Assembly: GCA_002470465.1 (NCBI GenBank)
Contig: DKMD01000042.1
Coordinates: 51,332 to 92,000 of the forward strand
From: Pluralibacter sp. UBA7423
Lineage (GTDB): Bacteria; Pseudomonadota; Gammaproteobacteria; Enterobacterales; Enterobacteriaceae
Direction: 5' to 3'
Length of the DNA stretch: 40,669 nucleotides
The translations under genes and the position numbers were made by a program. Position 1 is the stretch's first letter; every line of letters starts with the position of its first letter. Under the pieces are notes generated by a model. It had not been told where the DNA came from and made no database searches. It worked only from the letters and a program-made list of their open reading frames with translations. Positions 36,502 through 40,669 of the stretch are shown here, one piece after another.

Positions 36502-36534
36502 AAAAAAGCCAGTTCATCGCGAACTGGCTTTTTT
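36502..36534. terminator. bidirectional terminator between emrB and luxS
   Basis: AAAAAAGCCAGTTC pairs with GAACTGGCTTTTTT around ATCGC. It fits the end of both emrB (plus) and luxS (minus). Confidence 0.92.
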
Positions 36535-36541
36535 ATTTGTT

Positions 36542-36571
36542 GCCGGGTGGCGCTTCGCTTATCCGGCCTAC
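36542..36571. repeat. REP element after emrB
   Basis: GCCGGGTGGCGCTTCGC with TTATCCGGCCTAC is a clear REP sequence. Further REP-like pieces (GTAGGCCTGGCA, ACCGCCGGGTGGC) follow up to the luxS stop. Confidence 0.85.
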
Positions 36572-36610
36572 CGAAACCGTAGGCCTGGCAAACAAAGTAC
36601 CGCCGGGTGG

Positions 36611-37126
36611 CTAGATATGGAGCTCTTGCAGCTTCTCTTTCGGCAGCGCCAGCTCGTCGTTGCTGTTGACGCGAACGCCGCGATCGATAATGTGACGGGC
36701 GATCTCCTGAGCTTCTTCCAGCGAGTGCATAGTGTATGTCCCGCACTGGTAGACGTTCAGTTCCGGGATCTGGTTCTGCTCTTTCACCTTCAGCACGTCC
36801 GCCATCGCCGCTTTCCATGCTTCCGCAACGCGGCTTTCGTCTGGCGTACCGATCAGGCTCATGTAGAACCCGGTGCGGCAGCCCATTGGGGAAATGTCGA
36901 TGATCTCCACGCCGTTACCGTTCAGGTGATCGCGCATAAAGCCTGCGAACAAGTGTTCCAGGGTGTGAATACCGCGCTCTGGCATTACTTCCTTGTTCGG
37001 TACGCAGAAGCGCAGATCGAATACGGTGATTTCATCACCGTGCGGCGTGTGCATGGTTTTGGCGACGCGAACTGCAGGCGCTTCCATTCGGGTATGGTCG
37101 ACAGTGAAGCTATCTAATAACGGCAT
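36611..37126 (-). CDS. luxS: S-ribosylhomocysteine lyase LuxS (autoinducer-2 synthase)
   Basis: 171 residues, E. coli length. The metal motif HTLEH ([18 protein letters not shown]) and the active Cys in [13 protein letters not shown] are present. Cleaves S-ribosylhomocysteine to homocysteine and the AI-2 precursor. AGGAG lies before the ATG. The micA gene lies about 120 bases upstream in the opposite direction, so micA and luxS are divergent. Confidence 0.97.
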   Translation of the reverse strand: MPLLDSFTVDHTRMEAPAVRVAKTMHTPHGDEITVFDLRFCVPNKEVMPERGIHTLEHLFAGFMRDHLNGNGVEIIDISPMGCRTGFYMSLIGTPDESRVAEAWKAAMADVLKVKEQNQIPELNVYQCGTYTMHSLEEAQEIARHIIDRGVRVNSNDELALPKEKLQELHI

Positions 37127-37215
37127 TTTGTCTCCTCCGAACTCTTCGCTTCCTCTTGTGCCATCAGGGCCGCGAGGAAAAAACGCTGAAGAGTGTGATT
37201 TTTTTTAAAATAAAC

Positions 37216-37243
37216 TGAACTCTTTGTTCCCGGGCGAGTCTGA
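37216..37243 (+). promoter_or_regulatory. sigma-E promoter of micA
   Basis: TGAACTC (37216-37222) and TCTGA (37239-37243) match the sigma-E -35 (GGAACTT) and -10 (TCTGA) with a 16-base spacer. The expected RNA start (G at 37250) is seven bases on, as in E. coli. Confidence 0.8.
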
Positions 37244-37249
37244 GTATAT

Positions 37250-37324
37250 GAAAGACGCGCATTTGTTATCATCATCCCTGTATTTCAGAGATGAAAGTTT
37301 GGCCACATTGATTGTGGCCTTTTT
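37250..37324 (+). ncRNA. micA: small RNA MicA
   Basis: Begins with GAAAGACGCGCATTTGTTAT, the conserved MicA start that pairs with ompA and other porin mRNAs with Hfq, and ends in a terminator (GGCCACATTGATTGTGGCC followed by five T). It sits between luxS and gshA, its E. coli place. Sigma-E-controlled repressor of outer-membrane proteins. Confidence 0.95.
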
Positions 37325-37332
37325 CTTTTCTG

Positions 37333-38889
37333 TCAGGCGTGACGCGCAACCAGTTCAGAGAACGGCTCGGTGTCTGATGCCTCAATCTGGCGCTGACGAG
37401 CCCATGAAGCTTCCCGCTCTGCTTCAAAATCCGCTTCGCTTAAAATCTCCAGTGGTTCCTCGCGCAGCATCGTCCGGTACTGCTCACCCAGCGCTTTGCC
37501 GGTACCGCCAATGCCAGTATCAAGCATAGAACGCAAAATACGGGCAGAGAAAGTTAATTCCGGATTATCAAAGCTTGCGACTAATTCATTGCACACCTTC
37601 TGATACGCTTCCCCGCCTTCAATGCTGTCCAGCGTTTGCGCCACACGCCGCAGATCCGCAAACAGATCCTTACCGACTTTTGCCAGTGGGAACTGCGCAG
37701 TTTCACAGCCTATGCCCAGCGTCAGGCCCGGCTTGCGTCCTTCCAGAATCACGCGATTCCAGTTGGTACGGGTACAGAGTAACTCGTCGCTGCTCATCTC
37801 CGGCGCATCCGCCAGCACGCACCAGACCATGAACAGATCGAGGAAGCGAACCTGCTGCTCGTCAACGCCAGTCGGTGAGAACGGGTTAATGTCGAGCGAG
37901 CGCACTTCGATATACTCAATGCCGCCGCGCAGAAGCGCGTCCGATGGCGTTTCACCGCTGCGGGTCACGCGTTTCGGACGAATCGGTGCGTACAGCTCAT
38001 TCTCAATCTGCAGAATGTTGCTGTTAATTTGCAGATACTTACCATCTTTCTCAAGGCCGATTTTCGCGTACTCTTCCGACGGCGTTTTGATCGCCCGCTT
38101 CAATCCTGCCACATATTCGTGCAGATCGTTAAACGTAATACCGAGATTGCTTTGCGACTTATTGGTATAGCCCAGATCGCTTAAGCGCAGCGACGTCGCG
38201 TATGGCAGGTAGTACATCCCGCCTTCGGTCTCCTCAAACGGCAGCGTGGTCGGTTTGCCCTGCAGGAAAGAGGAACAAATCGCCGGAGACGCACCGAACA
38301 GATAAGGAATCACCCAACCGAAGCGGTAATAGTTGCGGATAAGGCGGAAATAACCTGCTGAGATCGCCTCTTTACCCTGCTCTTTATCTTCCACGCCGCA
38401 CTTCGCCTGCCAGAATGCCATTGGCAGCGAGAAGTTGTAGTGCACGCCGGAGATAGTCTGCATCAGCGCGCCGTAGCGATTTTTCAATCCCTCGCGATAG
38501 AGCGTTTTCAGGCGCCCGACGTTTGAGCTGCCGTACTGCGCCAGCTCAATATCCTGGCCCGGCGCAATATAGCAAGGCATGCTGAGCGGCCACATACGCT
38601 CGTCACCAATATGACGCGCGGTACAGCGATGCACATCGCGCAGTAACGTCAGCATGTGGTCGATATCGCCGTCTACCGGCGTAATAAACTCCAACAGCGC
38701 TTCGGCGAAGTCTGTAGTAATCCATTTATGGGTCAGGGCTGAGCCCAGCGTTTCCGGATGGCCGGTTGTTGCTAATGAGCCATCAGCGTTCACGCGCAGG
38801 GTTTCACGCTCAAGACCGCGTTGAATGCCCTGTACTGCCTGAGGATGCTTTTCCAGCCAGGCCAGCGCCTGTGATACGTCCGGGATCAA
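37333..38889 (-). CDS. gshA: glutamate-cysteine ligase GshA
   Basis: 518 residues, same as E. coli. Conserved stretches include [34 protein letters not shown] and [12 protein letters not shown] (metal/ATP and substrate regions). Starts with TTG, with GGGAGG just upstream; E. coli also uses TTG. First step of glutathione synthesis from glutamate and cysteine. Confidence 0.97.
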   Translation of the reverse strand: MIPDVSQALAWLEKHPQAVQGIQRGLERETLRVNADGSLATTGHPETLGSALTHKWITTDFAEALLEFITPVDGDIDHMLTLLRDVHRCTARHIGDERMWPLSMPCYIAPGQDIELAQYGSSNVGRLKTLYREGLKNRYGALMQTISGVHYNFSLPMAFWQAKCGVEDKEQGKEAISAGYFRLIRNYYRFGWVIPYLFGASPAICSSFLQGKPTTLPFEETEGGMYYLPYATSLRLSDLGYTNKSQSNLGITFNDLHEYVAGLKRAIKTPSEEYAKIGLEKDGKYLQINSNILQIENELYAPIRPKRVTRSGETPSDALLRGGIEYIEVRSLDINPFSPTGVDEQQVRFLDLFMVWCVLADAPEMSSDELLCTRTNWNRVILEGRKPGLTLGIGCETAQFPLAKVGKDLFADLRRVAQTLDSIEGGEAYQKVCNELVASFDNPELTFSARILRSMLDTGIGGTGKALGEQYRTMLREEPLEILSEADFEAEREASWARQRQIEASDTEPFSELVARHA

Positions 38890-38967
38890 ATTGACCTCCC
38901 GCCTGTCGAAATCATTTTATTAAGCATAATTGTCATGGTTGACGAGTAAAGGTCACAATCAGTCCAA

Positions 38968-39396
38968 TTAGTGCCACCACGTCATACCCTGAAGCGTTGC
39001 CGCGGCGATGGCCACGTAGCGCAACGCTTTGCCAAGGCATAAGAAAAAAAGCACCGGTCCCCAGGAAAGACGCATCCATCCTGCAAGGACGCAGAGCAAA
39101 TCGCCGATAACCGGCATCCAGCTCAGTAACAGTGTGGCTGCCCCGTAGCGCCTTAGCCAGCCCACCGCTTTCTCCCGCCAGCGTGAATTATCACGCTGCG
39201 GAAATAAACGCCCAAGAATAACGTTAGTTACCCCCCCAAGGCTATTACCCATTGTTGCTATTAATACCAGGAGCCAGGGATGGCTGACGCTCGCCAGCAG
39301 CATCCCTATCAGCACAACTTCTGAATTGCCGGGGAGCAGCGTGGCGCTGAGAAAGCTGCTGGCAAAAAGGGAGAGGAGCGGCAGCGCATCACTCAC
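38968..39396 (-). CDS. yqaA: YqaA, VTT/DedA-like inner membrane protein
   Basis: 142 residues, 4-5 membrane segments. SSFLSATLLPGNSEVVL and ATMGNSLGGVTNVILGR are the VTT (SNARE-associated/DedA-like) conserved parts, and the end (MTWWH) matches E. coli YqaA. It overlaps the yqaB stop as ATGA, so the two form an operon. Confidence 0.95.
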   Translation of the reverse strand: MSDALPLLSLFASSFLSATLLPGNSEVVLIGMLLASVSHPWLLVLIATMGNSLGGVTNVILGRLFPQRDNSRWREKAVGWLRRYGAATLLLSWMPVIGDLLCVLAGWMRLSWGPVLFFLCLGKALRYVAIAAATLQGMTWWH

Positions 39397-39959
39397 AACA
39401 ACCGTACATCCACAAAATCCATACCTGCGCTTTTTGCAGCCTGAATACCAAATTCAGCATCTTCAAATACCACACAGGTTTCGGGCGCAACACCCATCAG
39501 TTCGGCGCACAGCAAAAACGTGTCCGGAGCCGGCTTATGGTGTTTAACATGATCGGCGGCAACGACGGCCGTGAAGTATTGACGAAGGCCCAGATGGTTC
39601 AGCAATGCTTCAGCCATCGCGCTTTCGCTCCCTGTGCCAACCGCCATAGGACGACGGCCATGCCACTCTTTTACGACGTCAATCAGCGGCAGAGGACGCA
39701 CGGTATCAAGCAGCATCGCCTTGACCGCATCCGTTTTTTCACGCGCTAATTGGTGAGGATCGAGCGTGGCCTGGTTCATTTCAATGACCGACTGCGCAAT
39801 ACGCCAGGTTGGTGAGCCATTAAGTGCCGCCATAGCCTGCGCTTCGTAGCGCATGCCGTAACGGCCGAGAACCTCATGCCATGCCTTCAGATGAGTGGGT
39901 TCAGTATCAAGGATGGTGCCATCCATGTCGAAAATCAGCCCTGCGTAACGCTCGTACAT
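39393..39959 (-). CDS. yqaB: HAD-family sugar-phosphate phosphatase YqaB
   Basis: 188 residues, E. coli length. HAD motif I DMDGTIL with nucleophile Asp, motif II GTGSES, Lys of motif III in VKHHKPAP and motif IV FEDAEFG. In E. coli it hydrolyses fructose-1-phosphate and 6-phosphogluconate. The start at 39959 (MYERYAG) is chosen by homology. Coupled to yqaA. Confidence 0.95.
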   Translation of the reverse strand: MYERYAGLIFDMDGTILDTEPTHLKAWHEVLGRYGMRYEAQAMAALNGSPTWRIAQSVIEMNQATLDPHQLAREKTDAVKAMLLDTVRPLPLIDVVKEWHGRRPMAVGTGSESAMAEALLNHLGLRQYFTAVVAADHVKHHKPAPDTFLLCAELMGVAPETCVVFEDAEFGIQAAKSAGMDFVDVRLL

Positions 39960-40037
39960 CATGTCCTCACTCACTGGATATCGAAACGTTATTTTAACGT
40001 AAAAAAGTCATCATTGTCGCCGTCAGCTAAAAACAAC

Positions 40038-40059
40038 AAAGGCACCCAAAGGTGCCTTT
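40038..40059 (-). terminator. terminator after the BON lipoprotein gene
   Basis: AAAGGCACC and GGTGCCTTT pair around CAAA; on the minus strand GTTGTTTTT follows, fitting the end of the leftward gene. Confidence 0.85.
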
Positions 40060-40079
40060 ATGACGTTGAACAAGTGGTT

Positions 40080-40394
40080 TTATTTCACCTGCATGTCGTT
40101 TTCAACGACGCGTACGCCCGTCACGTTACGGGTGATCTCCACCGCACGATTGGCAATTTTCTGCGAAGAGACAAAGCCGCTTAGCTGTACGCGCCCTTTA
40201 AAGGTCACCACGCTAATTTCTGAGGATTTCACGTCTTTGTCGCTGAACAGCGCGGATTTCACCTTAGTGGTGATTACGGTGTCGTCAATGTAGCCACCGG
40301 TGCTTTCCTTGGTGGAGGATCCCGCACAGCCTGCGAGAGATACGCTAACGATGAGGGCTGCACAGAATGCAGAGACAGCTTTGAACCATTTCAT
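40080..40394 (-). CDS. BON-domain outer-membrane/periplasmic lipoprotein
   Basis: 104 residues: signal peptide and lipobox LAGC (Cys23), then a BON domain (residues about 34-104; YIDDTVITTKVKSALF, VTFKGRVQLSGFVSS, NVTGVRVVENDMQV). AAGGAG lies before the ATG. BON domains bind phospholipid or peptidoglycan; E. coli relatives OsmY and DolP (YraP) protect the envelope. In E. coli this place holds only tRNA genes, so it is an addition. Its own terminator follows. Confidence 0.9.
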   Translation of the reverse strand: MKWFKAVSAFCAALIVSVSLAGCAGSSTKESTGGYIDDTVITTKVKSALFSDKDVKSSEISVVTFKGRVQLSGFVSSQKIANRAVEITRNVTGVRVVENDMQVK

Positions 40395-40669
40395 GGATTT
40401 CTCTCCTTGCTACCTGAAAACAAAAGAATGACAGATATAAATTAGCCTGGAAGGAGGAAGATGCCAATATGAAACAAGTGGTTGAAAGAAGATCAGGATT
40501 TTGGGAACAGCAGAAAGGCAGGTGAGGAGAAGATGGTGCATCCGGGAGAATGACTCGCCGAAGGCTCGCCCTACGGGCCGTTGCTGAAGCAACGTTATCC
40601 TCCCTGGTGCTTGCTGAGAAAACTGTTTTCTCTGAAGCACTATCATTACTGACAGATAGGGAGAAGATG
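40395..40669. other. trailer region of a leftward tRNA-Arg cluster
   Basis: About 275 bases without a gene; a 78-codon frame on the minus strand crosses it but has no support. Read on the minus strand it carries a tRNA-Arg 3' end fragment at 40527-40548 (listed separately), GC-rich hairpins (CGTTGCTTCAGCAACG; GGGCGAGCCTTCGG) and AT-rich DNA toward the lipoprotein gene. In E. coli the argQZYV-serV cluster follows yqaB. Confidence 0.5.
40527..40548 (-). repeat. duplicated tRNA-Arg 3' end in the tRNA trailer
   Basis: On the minus strand CTCCCGGATGCACCATCTTC contains the last bases of tRNA-Arg (argV type), including the encoded CCA. GGAGAAGATG at 40526-40535 recurs exactly at 40660-40669, the window end, 134 bases away. 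So a repeated unit bearing a tRNA 3' end follows a real tRNA gene just beyond the edge. Confidence 0.65.

Noticed and set aside
40410..40646. 78-codon leftward frame before the BON lipoprotein gene
   Set aside because: It lies across tRNA-like repeats and hairpins, with no ribosome site or recognisable domain.

Overview
The window looks like the chromosome of an Enterobacter-like member of the Enterobacteriaceae. From about 18.9 kb to the right edge it follows the E. coli order yqaE - stpA - alaE - ygaC - ygaM - nrdHIEF - proVWX - emrRAB - luxS - micA - gshA - yqaA - yqaB, with proteins close to their E. coli counterparts in length and sequence. The differences are typical of Enterobacter and relatives: a MocR regulator/AhpD-like pair sits between ygaM and nrdH, an intact MFS transporter lies after proX, and ygaZH is missing before emrR. 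I assign the genus by recall, not by alignment.

Region 1 (1-about 10.4 kb) is AT-rich accessory DNA. It starts with a small-gene cargo of a zinc-ribbon membrane protein and two lipoproteins (89-1117, closed by a terminator). Next comes a leftward operon of three overlapping tyrosine recombinases (400, 436 and 624 aa) followed by two small proteins, one of them helical and coiled-coil. An inverted repeat lies just upstream of this operon. Then come a 104-aa orphan, an AlpA-family regulator and a DUF6387-type protein. At 8.7 kb a short stretch matches what I recall of the DNA and terminator that follow the tmRNA gene ssrA, but ssrA itself is not in the window, so the island probably sits between ssrA and its native downstream DNA. 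Past this are a small membrane protein, a DUF4225 gene broken by both a stop and a frameshift, and the tail of an MFS transporter gene.

Region 2 (10.6-14.4 kb) is a leftward bacteriocin/microcin-type export operon: a small membrane protein, an HlyD/CvaA-like adaptor and a CvaB-like ABC transporter with an N-terminal C39 double-glycine peptidase. I found no precursor peptide beside it.

Region 3 (14.8-19 kb) holds metabolic and housekeeping genes: a CynT-type carbonic anhydrase, a DUF1294 membrane protein, an unrecognised 210-aa protein, yjdI/yjdJ, and a divergent LysR regulator/short-chain reductase pair.

Region 4 (19-40.4 kb) is the conserved backbone. It covers chromatin and stress genes (yqaE, stpA, alaE, ygaC, ygaM), class Ib ribonucleotide reductase behind two putative NrdR boxes, the ProU osmoprotectant importer behind a recognisable P2 promoter, the EmrRAB multidrug efflux operon, quorum-signal synthase LuxS, the sigma-E-dependent sRNA MicA, glutathione synthesis (gshA), and a BON-domain lipoprotein. 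REP elements lie after proW, after proX and after emrB. The right edge carries a copy of a tRNA-Arg 3' end on the minus strand, marking the trailer of an argV-type tRNA cluster just outside the window.
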